From Clostridiales bacterium (GTDB taxonomy: Bacteria > Bacillota > Clostridia > Lachnospirales > Lachnospiraceae), in NCBI GenBank assembly GCA_015655565.1, contig JAATEU010000568.1:1-7687 (forward strand): 7,687 nt of DNA, written 5' to 3'. Position 1 is the first letter of the stretch; the number at the start of each line of letters is the position of its first letter. The notes below the pieces were generated by a model. The model had not been told where the DNA came from. It made no database searches and saw only the letters and a list, made by a program, of their open reading frames with translations. A program made the position numbers and the translations under genes. Of this stretch, positions 1 through 6,953 are shown piece after piece.

Positions 1-1
1 A

Positions 2-571
2 GTTGAAGCAGATGGGGAAATACTTCATGAATCCTTCCTGGACACTGCTTTATTGGAAGCAGTGATTAATTTTGCTTATGAATATAATTTCTGCCTGGGC
101 AGTCTGTACAAGGGTAACTGGTACAGTACCAATCCGCAAAAACGGAAAGAAAGCTGGATAAAAAAGGGGAATATTCTTTTTAGTGAAATAAAAGAAGCCA
201 GGGAACTATACGATAAGAAGATATATTCCCTCTTTTTAGATGATACAGTTGAGACTGCTGCCCTTATTGAAAAGAATTTTCCGGCTTTAAGGGCACCTAT
301 TATGTCAGAAAAAGCCGGTGGTGCAGACATTATTCCGCGTAATGTTTCCAAAGCCTTTGGATTACAGATTCTTTTAGACTACTGGCACGAAACCATTCAG
401 AATGTGGCTGCTATCGGAGACAGCATGAATGATTATGAACTGATTCAATCCGCTTCCATTGGTATTGCCATGGGCAACGCTGTTTCAAAAATAAAGGAAA
501 TTGCAGATTTTGTAACCACTTCCATCTCAGAAGACGGCATTAAAAATGCAATTGAATATTTGGAAAGTTAA
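2..571 (+). CDS. Cof-type HAD-IIB family hydrolase, 3' part (5' end beyond the window)
   Basis: This is a probable cytoplasmic sugar-phosphate or nucleotide phosphatase of the haloacid dehalogenase superfamily, subclass IIB. The frame is open from base 2, so the first TTG in it (base 53) is not the real start; 189 residues are visible before the TAA at 569-571. The opening residues, with ADGEILHE, look like the strand and turn just before the C2 cap. Motif III appears as a lysine in the stretch NVSKAFGL (about residue 117 of the visible part). Motif IV is GDSMND (about 139-144), the Mg-binding acidic loop of this family, followed by the typical IAMGNA and a C-terminal DGIKNAIEYL helix. Motif I (DxD nucleophile) and motif II lie off the left edge. 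Substrate cannot be read from sequence. The gene converges on the sugar transporter operon, so any functional link to it is speculative. Confidence 0.9.
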   Translation, partial: VEADGEILHESFLDTALLEAVINFAYEYNFCLGSLYKGNWYSTNPQKRKESWIKKGNILFSEIKEARELYDKKIYSLFLDDTVETAALIEKNFPALRAPIMSEKAGGADIIPRNVSKAFGLQILLDYWHETIQNVAAIGDSMNDYELIQSASIGIAMGNAVSKIKEIADFVTTSISEDGIKNAIEYLES

Positions 572-572
572 T

Positions 573-730
573 ACCTGACCAGGTTGTTGCAAAATAGTAC
601 GATTCCTTTTTTGAAGAAAGACTCCATGCATAATAATTCTTTTGGCTGCTTTTCCTTCCCATGGTCATGCCAAGTCTGTGAAAGGGACTTTTCAACAGTC
701 TTCTACAGGCTGTATTATTATGCATCAGGT
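573..730. repeat. Nested inverted repeats in the convergent gap
   Basis: The gap between the HAD gene and mmsB holds a perfect 12-bp inverted repeat, ATGCATAATAAT at 626-637 and ATTATTATGCAT at 714-725, enclosing 76 bp. On the right the arm runs straight on as ATTATTATGCATCAGGT. The matching ACCTGA on the left sits apart at 573-578, as if about 48 bp had been inserted into the left arm. A further imperfect inverted pair is TGTTGCAAAA (about 585-594) and ACTTTTCAACA (about 687-697). This could be a decayed MITE-like element or a large hairpin ending both converging transcripts. There is no clear U-tract, no obvious target-site duplication and no transposase here. Confidence 0.5.
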
Positions 731-778
731 CTTTAACAAAAGTTTATAAATCCAGTTTGCAGCCATCCCGTATGAAAT

Positions 779-1939
779 CTATTTATTTCTTTCTCTTTTC
801 GAAACTACATCAAAAATAACTGCTGCCAGTAATACAAGGCCTTTTACAACTTTCTGGTAGTTGGCGTCCACACCCATGATACTCATGCCTAAGTTGATGA
901 CACCCATCAATATGGCACCAATTACGACTCCCGGGATAGTACCGATTCCGCCATATGCAGATGCACCCCCAATAAAACAGGAAGCGATCGCATCCATTTC
1001 ATAGTTGGTACCTGACGTGGGGTTTGCGGAATTTAAACGGGCAATGATTACCATCCCTGCAACGGCCGCTAAAAAAGCCATGTTTAAATAAGCAATAAAA
1101 TATACCTTATTTGTGTTAATTCCGGAAAGTTTTGTTGCCTTCTCGTTACCGCCTACAGCATAGAAGTAACGTCCGGTAGTTGTTTTGGAAGTAATATAAG
1201 CATAAATTGCTATAATAGCACCAATCCAGATCAAAACGGTGGGAATACCTTTATATTGGGCAAGACGGAAAGTAAATGCAAGGATAACTGCACAAATAAT
1301 AATCTCTTTCCCAATTACTCGGGTAAGTCTTTCCATCTCATAACCATTTTTAGATCTGTTCAAACAGCCTTTTATTATAACCAGTATGTAAATAAGGCAG
1401 CCAATAATACCCACAGCCATACAGGTCAGATTAAAGTTTTTTCCGCCGCCTAAGACGTCCGGCACATAACTGTTAAATAAATTTAAATACCGGCCGGGCA
1501 TGGGTGCAACCGTCATTCCCTGCAATACAACATTGGAAAGACCTCGAAATACAAACATACCTGCTAAAGTAACAATAAATGGAGGGATTCTCACGTACGC
1601 AATCCAAAATCCCTGCCACGCTCCAATTACTGCACCTGCCAGCAGCATGATTCCCATACAGGAGAAAATATCCCACCCGCTCTTTACCATTAAGGTACCG
1701 CCGATTGCACCTACAAAACAGACTACAGAGCCTACGGAAAGATCAATATTGCCGCCCGTTAAAATACAAAGCAGCATACCCGCTGCTAAAATAAACACAT
1801 ATGCATTTTGGGCAATTAAGTTATTTACATTTTGGGGTAACAGCATTTTACCTTCGGTGACCCATGTAAAAAATAAGGTTACAAGCAGCAGCACAAGTAC
1901 CATAGTATATTTTCGCATTACAAGCTTTGTATTCTCCAT
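779..1939 (-). CDS. mmsB: Multiple monosaccharide ABC transporter permease MmsB (GguB/XylH-like)
   Basis: This is the membrane channel of the importer, a BPD_transp_2 (ribose/xylose/galactose type) permease of 386 residues, the usual size for the GguB group. Hydrophobic segments run from about residue 11 to 378, roughly ten helices. The family signature GGNIDLSVGS lies at 62-71. The cytoplasmic loop that contacts the ATPase contains YAVGGNEKATKLSGI (about 260-274), and the conserved GGASAYGGIGTIPG follows at about 324-337, leading to the last helices. The ATG at 1937-1939 is preceded by GAAGGAGAG, about 11 bases away and lying within the last codons of mmsA. Only 6 bp separate the two genes, so translational coupling is likely. 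The TAG stop is at 779-781. No canonical terminator follows, only the inverted repeats of the convergent gap. The transported sugar is not certain; glucose, galactose, xylose and arabinose are typical of the family. Confidence 0.92.
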   Translation of the reverse strand: MENTKLVMRKYTMVLVLLLVTLFFTWVTEGKMLLPQNVNNLIAQNAYVFILAAGMLLCILTGGNIDLSVGSVVCFVGAIGGTLMVKSGWDIFSCMGIMLLAGAVIGAWQGFWIAYVRIPPFIVTLAGMFVFRGLSNVVLQGMTVAPMPGRYLNLFNSYVPDVLGGGKNFNLTCMAVGIIGCLIYILVIIKGCLNRSKNGYEMERLTRVIGKEIIICAVILAFTFRLAQYKGIPTVLIWIGAIIAIYAYITSKTTTGRYFYAVGGNEKATKLSGINTNKVYFIAYLNMAFLAAVAGMVIIARLNSANPTSGTNYEMDAIASCFIGGASAYGGIGTIPGVVIGAILMGVINLGMSIMGVDANYQKVVKGLVLLAAVIFDVVSKRERNK

Positions 1940-1945
1940 CGTTTA

Positions 1946-3484
1946 CTACTCTCCTTCACCTGATTTTAAAATATAGGACATAATCAATTCCTGTGACGCC
2001 TCTTTACCGCTTAATTCTCCTGTCATTTTTCCTTCATTCATAATGTAAATACGGTCACACATGCCCAGGACTTCAGGCAATTCGGAAGAAATCATAATTA
2101 CTGACTTTCCTTCCGCCGCCAGGTTATTGATAATACAATAAATCTCATATTTTGCACCAACATCAATACCACGGGTTGGATCATCAAGTATTAAAATGTC
2201 CGGATCCGCAAACATCCATTTGCTGAGCAAAACCTTCTGTTGGTTTCCTCCGCTTAAATTTCCTGCATTTTGCTCTACGGAAGTACATTTTATATTAAGC
2301 TTTATCCTATATTGGTCGGCTACCTTATATTCCTTGTCCTTATCAATAACAGAATGTTTACTGACAGCCTGAAGATTAGCCAGGGTTGTATTAATTTTTA
2401 TCGGATTGCTCAGGATTAACCCATTCTCTTTCCTGTCTTCCGTCACATAGGCAAGCTTTTTACGAATAGCATCTTTTACTGAATTCAGCCGGACAATTTC
2501 TCCGTTAATTTTTAAGTTGCCGGAAATATTGGTACCATAGCTCTTTCCAAATATACTCATAACCAATTCGGTTCTTCCGGAACCCATAAGCCCGGATATA
2601 CCTACTACTTCTCCTCTTCGTACATTCATGGAAACCTTATCCACAACCTTACGGTCCGTATATAAGGGATGGTAAACCGTCCAGCCAGACACCTCCATCT
2701 TAATATCCCCGATATTTTTATTTTCCCTTTTGGGAAAACAGTCGGAGAGTTCACGCCCTACCATACCTTTTATGATCCTGACTTCGCTGATATCATCCGT
2801 CCTTTTATCTAAGTTTTCTATTGTTGAACCGTCACGGATAACCGTAATTTTATCAGCAACATATGAAATTTCACTTAATTTATGGGATATCATAATGGAG
2901 GTCATGCCATTTTTTTTAAACTCCAACAGCAGCTCCAATAATGCTTTTGAGTCAGATTCATTTAAGGAAGCGGTAGGTTCATCTAATATCAGGAGTCTTG
3001 CTTTTTTGGCCAGGGCCTTGGCGATTTCCACCAGCTGCTGTTTTCCTACTCCAATGTCTTTTACCAGTGTTCTTGAGGATTCTTTTAAACCCACGGTACG
3101 AAGCAGGGCATCTGCCTTTCCATAAGTCTCATTCCAATTAATAGAGGCCTTTTTCCCTCTTTCATTACCAAGAAACATATTTTCCCCAATGGTCATATAT
3201 GGAATTAAGGCCAATTCCTGATGGATAATAACAATTCCTTTTTCTTCGCTGTTTTTAATATTCATAAACTTACAGATTTCTCCGGCAAATATAATATCCC
3301 CTTCATAAGTTCCGCAGGGATGAATTCCGCTTAAGACATTCATAAGGGTAGTTTTTCCGGCACCATTTTCACCGACAAGTGCATGAATTTCACCCTCTTC
3401 TACTTTTAGGTTGACATTATCTAATGCCTTAACACCGGAAAAGGTTTTTGTAATATTTTTCATTTCCAGAAGTATTCGATTCAA
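1946..3484 (-). CDS. mmsA: Multiple monosaccharide ABC transporter ATP-binding protein MmsA (GguA-like)
   Basis: This is the tandem ATPase that powers sugar import, 512 residues with two nucleotide-binding domains as in RbsA, XylG and GguA. Domain 1 has Walker A GENGAGKT (38-45), Q-loop Q89, a degenerate signature GVGKQQ (145-150), Walker B ILDEP with E169, and H201. Domain 2 has a Walker A in which Arg replaces the lysine (GLMGSGRT, 298-305), an intact signature LSGGNQQ (410-416), and Walker B ILDDP, where Asp435 sits at the catalytic Glu position. One composite ATP site thus looks canonical (domain 1 Walker motifs with the domain 2 signature) and the other degenerate. Degeneracy of this second site is common in the family, but the Glu-to-Asp change is less usual. 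The start is TTG at 3482-3484, placed 6 bases after GGAGGG; the first in-frame ATG, at residue 8, would be far too distant from that site. The gene lies between chvE and mmsB in one operon. Confidence 0.94.
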   Translation of the reverse strand: MNRILLEMKNITKTFSGVKALDNVNLKVEEGEIHALVGENGAGKTTLMNVLSGIHPCGTYEGDIIFAGEICKFMNIKNSEEKGIVIIHQELALIPYMTIGENMFLGNERGKKASINWNETYGKADALLRTVGLKESSRTLVKDIGVGKQQLVEIAKALAKKARLLILDEPTASLNESDSKALLELLLEFKKNGMTSIMISHKLSEISYVADKITVIRDGSTIENLDKRTDDISEVRIIKGMVGRELSDCFPKRENKNIGDIKMEVSGWTVYHPLYTDRKVVDKVSMNVRRGEVVGISGLMGSGRTELVMSIFGKSYGTNISGNLKINGEIVRLNSVKDAIRKKLAYVTEDRKENGLILSNPIKINTTLANLQAVSKHSVIDKDKEYKVADQYRIKLNIKCTSVEQNAGNLSGGNQQKVLLSKWMFADPDILILDDPTRGIDVGAKYEIYCIINNLAAEGKSVIMISSELPEVLGMCDRIYIMNEGKMTGELSGKEASQELIMSYILKSGEGE

Positions 3485-3490
3485 TTGCTT

Positions 3491-3496
3491 CCCTCC
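3491..3496 (-). promoter_or_regulatory. Shine-Dalgarno site of mmsA that fixes a TTG start
   Basis: On the minus strand GGAGGG is followed by AAGCAA and then TTG. The 6-base spacing is close to ideal. The first in-frame ATG lies 27 bases from the site, so TTG is the supported initiation codon. The base of the 13-bp hairpin begins only 9 bases upstream of this site. Confidence 0.8.
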
Positions 3497-3505
3497 TATA
3501 CAGAA

Positions 3506-3544
3506 TCTAATACAGGCGAACGATCCCCTCCCGCCTGTATTAGA
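3506..3544 (-). repeat. Intercistronic hairpin between chvE and mmsA
   Basis: A perfect 13-bp inverted repeat, TCTAATACAGGCG (3506-3518) and CGCCTGTATTAGA (3532-3544), encloses a 13-base loop. In the operon transcript the loop begins GGAGGGG, itself SD-like. The stem ends 9 bases before the true mmsA SD. No U-tract follows, so it is not a classic intrinsic terminator. Hairpins at this place in binding-protein operons are known to protect the upstream message, as with malE-malF, and can make the binding protein more abundant than the membrane parts; that role here is inference. The hexamer CTGTAT of the stem recurs just downstream on the minus strand (plus 3498-3503), which would allow an alternative pairing. 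Confidence 0.75.
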
Positions 3545-3558
3545 ATTTATAAGCAGCT

Positions 3559-3687
3559 ATTCAGCCGTGCCGGCCAAAATTACTTGATGTGCACGTAACA
3601 AATAAAATACACTCGTTTTGGCGCCACCGAATATGCATTTTCATGAAAAAAGTATAAAAATAAGCTGGCGGAAGATGGCGGCTGAAT
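3559..3687. repeat. Nested inverted repeat downstream of chvE
   Basis: Starting 13 bp past the chvE stop is a block bounded by the perfect 9-bp inverted repeat ATTCAGCCG (3559-3567) and CGGCTGAAT (3679-3687). Inside it is a second pair, GCCAAAA (3573-3579) and TTTTGGC (3616-3622), whose flanks also nearly pair. The 129-bp block could fold in the transcript as a two-tier structure, or be an old palindromic insertion between chvE and mmsA. No coding potential is evident. Confidence 0.45.
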
Positions 3688-3699
3688 GGAACTTTATAG

Positions 3700-4860
3700 T
3701 TACTGTAAATCCGTTTCTTTATAATAACCGGAATCAATTAACAATTTCTTATAGTTATTTACATCAGCAAATACCGGCTCACAAAGATAGGTCGGAATAA
3801 TACCGGTTCCGTTATCATAAGATTCCGTATCATTAATCGGAGCTTCCCCACCCTGCATGATGGCATCTGCCATTTTAACAGTCCGTGTTGCCAGATCACG
3901 GGTATCTTTAAAGATTGACATGGCCTGTTTTCCGGCAATCAAATTTTTAACATTTGCTATATCACAATCCTGGCCGGTGATAATCGGATAAGCACCTGTA
4001 TAAGATGAGGCTAAAGCATTGGCAACACCCAGTGCCGTAGAATCATTGGAGCAAAGTACGGCATTTAATACAGTTCCATCCCCATAGTTAGAAGCAATGA
4101 TGGCATCCATTCTGTTTTGTGCGGTTTCAGAGGACCAGTTAGCGGTTGCAACTGTTTCAAAGTCTTTTTGACCGGATTTTACGACTAATTTACCGGATTC
4201 CATATAAGGATTTAATACATCCATGGCACCTCCGTAGAAGAATTTTGCATTATTATCCCCGGAATCACCGGTAAAGATTTCAATATGAAACGGTCCGGCA
4301 GCATTATCTAAATCAAGGGCATCCCTGATGTATTCCCCCTGCTTCGTACCAACCATATAGTTATCAAAAGTTGCATAGTATGTAACTGCAGCGGAATTCA
4401 TGATCAGACGGTCATAAGCAATAACAGGGATACCCGCATCCTTAGCCTGGATTAATACGGTTCCTAAAGAATCCCCATCAATGGAAGCTATAACTAATAA
4501 CTTACATCCATTTGCTATCATATTCTCAATCTGGGAAACCTGTGCAGCTATATCATTACTTGCATACTGTAAGTCAACCTTATAGCCAGCGTCAGTTAAT
4601 TGTTCCTGCATATTATCTCCATCCTGATTCCAGCGCTGCAAATCTTTGGTTGGCATGGATACCCCGACTAAAACCCCGTTTCCATTTGCCGCTTCTTCAG
4701 ATGTATCCCGGACTGCCTCACCAGCCGTCTCATTGGTATCCGTTTCCATACCGGCAGAACCAGCAGATGTACCTGCATCTTTTGTGGCAGTGCCGCATCC
4801 GGCGAGTAAAGAAGCTGATAATGCTAAGGTCAGCAAAACACCAAATAACTTTCTCTTCAT
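3700..4860 (-). CDS. chvE: Multiple monosaccharide ABC transporter substrate-binding lipoprotein ChvE
   Basis: This sugar-binding lipoprotein delivers monosaccharides to the MmsAB channel. It has 386 residues: a signal peptide (1-21) ending in lipobox LAGC with Cys22 as the lipid anchor, then a Thr/Ser/Ala/Glu-rich linker to about residue 61, then a two-lobed periplasmic-binding fold. The body closely follows Agrobacterium ChvE as I recall it: MPTKDLQRW (69-77), LQYASNDIAAQVSQIENM, VIASIDG, AYDR (148-151), YYATFDN, GDNNAKFF (201-208), KLVVKSGQ, GQD (296-298), FKDTRDLA (317-324) and the GYYKE end. D150/R151, the DNN at 202-204 and D298 are the likely sugar contacts by family analogy. The ATG at 4858-4860 follows AGGAGG with 8 bases between. 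It is the first gene of the operon and normally the most expressed. The linker and lipobox indicate a cell without an outer membrane. Confidence 0.95.
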   Translation of the reverse strand: MKRKLFGVLLTLALSASLLAGCGTATKDAGTSAGSAGMETDTNETAGEAVRDTSEEAANGNGVLVGVSMPTKDLQRWNQDGDNMQEQLTDAGYKVDLQYASNDIAAQVSQIENMIANGCKLLVIASIDGDSLGTVLIQAKDAGIPVIAYDRLIMNSAAVTYYATFDNYMVGTKQGEYIRDALDLDNAAGPFHIEIFTGDSGDNNAKFFYGGAMDVLNPYMESGKLVVKSGQKDFETVATANWSSETAQNRMDAIIASNYGDGTVLNAVLCSNDSTALGVANALASSYTGAYPIITGQDCDIANVKNLIAGKQAMSIFKDTRDLATRTVKMADAIMQGGEAPINDTESYDNGTGIIPTYLCEPVFADVNNYKKLLIDSGYYKETDLQ

Positions 4861-4880
4861 AAAAAATACCTCCTGTTTTT

Positions 4881-4896
4881 CATGTATTTAAACATG
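4881..4896. promoter_or_regulatory. Small palindrome just upstream of the chvE ribosome binding site
   Basis: CATGT and ACATG form 5-bp arms around a 6-bp A/T centre, 7 bp upstream of the chvE SD. Its place within the likely 5' leader would suit an operator or a small mRNA hairpin. The arms are short, so chance is possible. Confidence 0.25.
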
Positions 4897-4916
4897 TGGT
4901 TTTTATTTACAGACAA

Positions 4917-4946
4917 ATTATCTCATAGATACGATAACACTGTTTT
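4917..4946 (-). promoter_or_regulatory. Candidate chvE-mmsA-mmsB promoter (extended -10)
   Basis: On the minus strand TGAGATAAT (plus 4917-4925) gives a -10 hexamer GATAAT, five of six matches, with the extended TGn element. The -35 region at 18-base spacing is a weak AAAACA. A transcript starting near 4910 would have a leader of about 50 bases ahead of the chvE ATG. No convincing CcpA (cre) site was seen nearby. Confidence 0.3.
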
Positions 4947-4982
4947 TCTATCATCTGTATATTTTTTACATATAAATTTATC

Positions 4983-5036
4983 TTCCTGTGCTATAGCAAA
5001 AAAGTCCCCGTTCCCAGCATTAATTTGCTATAGGAA
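4983..5036. repeat. REP-like palindromic element upstream of chvE
   Basis: A perfect 10-bp inverted repeat, CTATAGCAAA (4991-5000) and TTTGCTATAG (5024-5033), encloses 23 bp; with a small bulge, TTCC (4983-4986) and GGAA (5033-5036) extend it. The loop on the minus strand is GC-rich, GGGAACGGGGACTTT. G-rich stem-loops of this style resemble REP elements associated with RAYT transposases in Clostridia, but I cannot match it to a named family. It sits exactly between the operon's promoter region and the LysR relic, so it may mark a deletion junction. No second copy was noticed in the window. Confidence 0.5.
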
Positions 5037-5040
5037 CCGG

Positions 5041-5397
5041 AACAAAATCCTCCTGTCCGTTCTCTTTAACTCCCATTGCATACCACTTTCAATCACTTAC
5101 TCCCATGGTATTAAAAAAGAGGAATTACCACATTTAAATTATCTGTTCTGTAACTTTGCCTTATAGGATGTCAAATTATTTATCAGAGAACTGTTTCCTC
5201 CTTTTTACCAATTCTCATTTGAAATTGACAATAGTACCAAGTTAATTCAGTATCTGCTGTCCGGTATCGGATATATCTTCCTGCCTGGAAGCCTGGTAAT
5301 GCCATACCTGGATAATGGCTCCCTCCTAACTATAACCTGCTGGATTTTAAGATACCTAAAACCAACTGTCACTGCTGATTACCGCCACTTTTCCTAA
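5041..5397 (+). pseudogene. LysR-family regulator relic (C-terminal effector-binding domain only)
   Basis: Plus-strand frame 1 carries a recognisable end of a LysR substrate-binding domain. GIKKEELPHL (from about 5113) matches the region after the usual HPLA. It is followed by an in-frame TAG at 5164-5166, and then by DVKLFIRELFPPFYQF. The strongest part is FEIDNSTKLIQYLLSGIG with FLPGSLVMPYLDNG (5218-5319), the classic IDN...GxGIxxLP...L...G pattern. Everything upstream, including the HTH and most of domain I (about 200 residues), is absent, so this is a truncated and interrupted remnant. The similarity fades after about 5335, and the frame runs to a TAA at 5395-5397 inside the 3' end of the DUF3796 gene. 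Its orientation is divergent from chvE. The upstream boundary is approximate. Confidence 0.65.
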
Positions 5398-6475
5398 CCT
5401 CGTATACAATCAGAACAATTGTAAAAACAACGATGGATATGATTATGCCCATGCCCATCCCCACCGGAAACACCGCAGCTTTCCTTACCAGGCTCCCCAG
5501 TATTACAGTTAACACAGCGGCTGCAAGGTTGGTGAAGAATGCAAAGGCGGCTGCTTTTTGTACATTGATTTTAAAGAGCTTATCCGGTAGGACAAAGAAA
5601 TACCTGACATAGTACAGAAACCCCAAAAATCCCAGGTACGCCCTGTATTCCGCAAAAATTCCCAGCAGGCTTAACGTTGCAATCAGGCTTAAGAAGCCTA
5701 ATTTGTTTATTATATGTATATCTCCCGCAGGTAATATATCTATATCGTTTACTTTTTTGAAATAATAATCTTCCTTCTGCAAAACCTTGTTTAAATTTTC
5801 ATTTTCTGTTTGCTCTTCGAAGGATTGATTTGCTTCTGATTTATCGTCATCTTTCCTATTTCCATCTTCCTGCTTAATAGGCGGCTTTCCGTCTATTCCC
5901 TCAACGGCCTTGTCTTGATGTCCATTGAATTCCAAAATAGTGTCAATAAAATCGGCACTGGAAAAATCATTTATATCCTGTCCTGAGAATTTATTATTCA
6001 TATTAATAATTTCAATGCAATCTTTTGCCGGCCGCTCATCCATAATGTTTCCTGTTTTGGGGACCGGTATATTTTCTAATGGAACTTTTATTTCCTGATA
6101 TCCAAGGCCGATTAAAGACTGTTTTGAGTCTATTTCTTCAATCACACATATTTCATCTTCCTTTTGATTCGTCTTATGTTTTTGGATATTTTTATTAATG
6201 CCCGTATTTTCGGTGTGATTTCTTGTCTGCTGTATCTTCCTGGTGTTTATTTTATGCTTTTTAGGTATCCCCTGTAACGGCCCTTTCTTTTCATTATATT
6301 CAAGATTGATAAGAGTACTCCTGCTGTCTATTTCTTCAACCACACAATTCTGTTCTTCCTCCTGATTAATCCCAATTGTTTTCTTACTATTGTTTTGCTC
6401 TTCTTTTCGCTTATTATCAAAGGATGTAGTGTAATTTGCTAATTTGATTATTCCTATTTTATTAATTTTCACCAA
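5369..6475 (-). CDS. Membrane protein with DUF3796-like C-terminus and repeat-containing hydrophilic N-terminus
   Basis: Function is unknown. The protein has 368 residues. Residues 1-255 are hydrophilic and rich in Asn, Lys, Glu and Gln. Within them a module of about 29 residues occurs twice, at 43-71 and 109-137, with shared positions C-V-[VI]-E-E-I-D-S, L-I-x-L-x-Y, P-L and I-P. Residues 258-360 are hydrophobic with three or four membrane segments (about 259-275, 280-296, 308-328, 338-358). They resemble DUF3796, including LGFLGF, a PDKLFKINVQKAAAFAFF stretch and a short charged tail. Stand-alone DUF3796 proteins are roughly this C-terminal part only, so the N-terminal 250 residues are an unusual addition. 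The start is TTG (6475) or the adjacent GTG (6472), both suitably spaced from GAGGTGAT; the choice is open. Its stop lies 508 bp upstream of chvE on the same strand, so it is probably not in that operon. Confidence 0.75.
   Translation of the reverse strand: MVKINKIGIIKLANYTTSFDNKRKEEQNNSKKTIGINQEEEQNCVVEEIDSRSTLINLEYNEKKGPLQGIPKKHKINTRKIQQTRNHTENTGINKNIQKHKTNQKEDEICVIEEIDSKQSLIGLGYQEIKVPLENIPVPKTGNIMDERPAKDCIEIINMNNKFSGQDINDFSSADFIDTILEFNGHQDKAVEGIDGKPPIKQEDGNRKDDDKSEANQSFEEQTENENLNKVLQKEDYYFKKVNDIDILPAGDIHIINKLGFLSLIATLSLLGIFAEYRAYLGFLGFLYYVRYFFVLPDKLFKINVQKAAAFAFFTNLAAAVLTVILGSLVRKAAVFPVGMGMGIIISIVVFTIVLIVYEVRKSGGNQQ
6065..6349 (-). repeat. Duplicated module inside the DUF3796-like gene
   Basis: Two copies of a coding module lie at 6263-6349 and 6065-6151, a 198-bp (66-codon) offset that keeps the frame. 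At DNA level GTCTATTTCTTCAA, then one variable base, then CACACA is shared at 6128-6148 and 6326-6346 on the plus strand; elsewhere the copies have diverged while the protein pattern is kept. This suggests an old internal duplication under selection. Confidence 0.7.
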
Positions 6476-6953
6476 TCATCACCTCGTATAAATTATGTTC
6501 ATTAAATTTTTCTTTATTACAATTAATCTCTATACCTTTTTTACTATCCCGGAACTCTCATTCTGAAAACTGAATTTAACCGTATCAACCGCATATTGGA
6601 ACTGTATGACGGATTTGCCTGATTGGAGACATTTATTTTTTAATTGCATATTTTTCCCTTCCTTAATATGTATTCCTTACCGCTGGAATTTATATCTGAA
6701 TAGATACCGGAATCTTCTTAGCCATAGGTATTTAATTATCAATATAATTATAATATATGCAACAGAATCAGAAAGTTGATTTTTTTTCGAGAATCCTTAT
6801 TAAACTTGTTACCCGGCACAAGCATTTTTCAAACACGCTCCGGTACATATAAATAATTTTTAGTACAAATTAAAATAGTGTAGCATTTCACATATACCAA
6901 CATAATATAGAGTTATGATTATATAAACTTTTTACGAAAGGAATAAGACTTTT
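6476..6953. other. AT-rich divergent intergenic region
   Basis: This 478-bp gap separates the minus-strand DUF3796-like gene from the plus-strand glycosyltransferase, so it should carry promoters for both. For the minus strand a candidate is offered separately. For the plus strand, -10-like TATGAT (6914-6919) and CATAAT (6901-6906) are present without a convincing -35. No RNA gene, riboswitch, strong terminator or intact gene was recognised. A 23-codon open stretch at 6551-6622 (plus) might be a gene scrap but matches nothing I know. Confidence 0.5.
6560..6588 (-). promoter_or_regulatory. Candidate promoter of the DUF3796-like gene
   Basis: On the minus strand TTGATA (plus 6583-6588, five of six matches to -35) is followed after 17 bases by CAGAAT (plus 6560-6565, four of six matches to -10). 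The implied leader is about 80 bases. A better -10, CATAAT, lies nearer the gene but would start transcription at the SD itself. Confidence 0.3.

Noticed and set aside
540..725. 61-codon minus-strand open frame in the convergent gap
   Set aside because: It lies within the inverted-repeat block and overlaps the HAD gene, has no good ribosome site, and shows no recognisable protein pattern.
1500..1976. 158-codon plus-strand open frame opposite mmsB
   Set aside because: It is antisense to a well-supported permease gene, has no family resemblance and no ribosome site; the same applies to the frames opposite mmsA and chvE.
3506..3544. Intrinsic terminator after chvE
   Set aside because: The stem is strong but no U-rich tract follows on the minus strand, and the genes it separates must be co-expressed.
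4928..4941. Possible CcpA (cre) operator in the chvE upstream region
   Set aside because: The best match has at least three mismatches to conserved positions, so it is not better than chance in AT-rich DNA.
4882..5166. 94-codon plus-strand open frame upstream of chvE
   Set aside because: It is not an intact gene. Its end is the first part of the LysR relic, closed by the internal TAG, and its beginning runs through the promoter region and palindrome.
6551..6622. Possible gene scrap, a 23-codon plus-strand stretch reading NRINRILELYDGFA near its end
   Set aside because: Too short, no start or ribosome site, and no family recognised; it also overlaps the candidate promoter on the other strand.
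6766..6788. Terminator-like AATCA...TGATT followed by a T run
   Set aside because: The stem is only 5 A/T-rich pairs and no plus-strand gene lies directly upstream.
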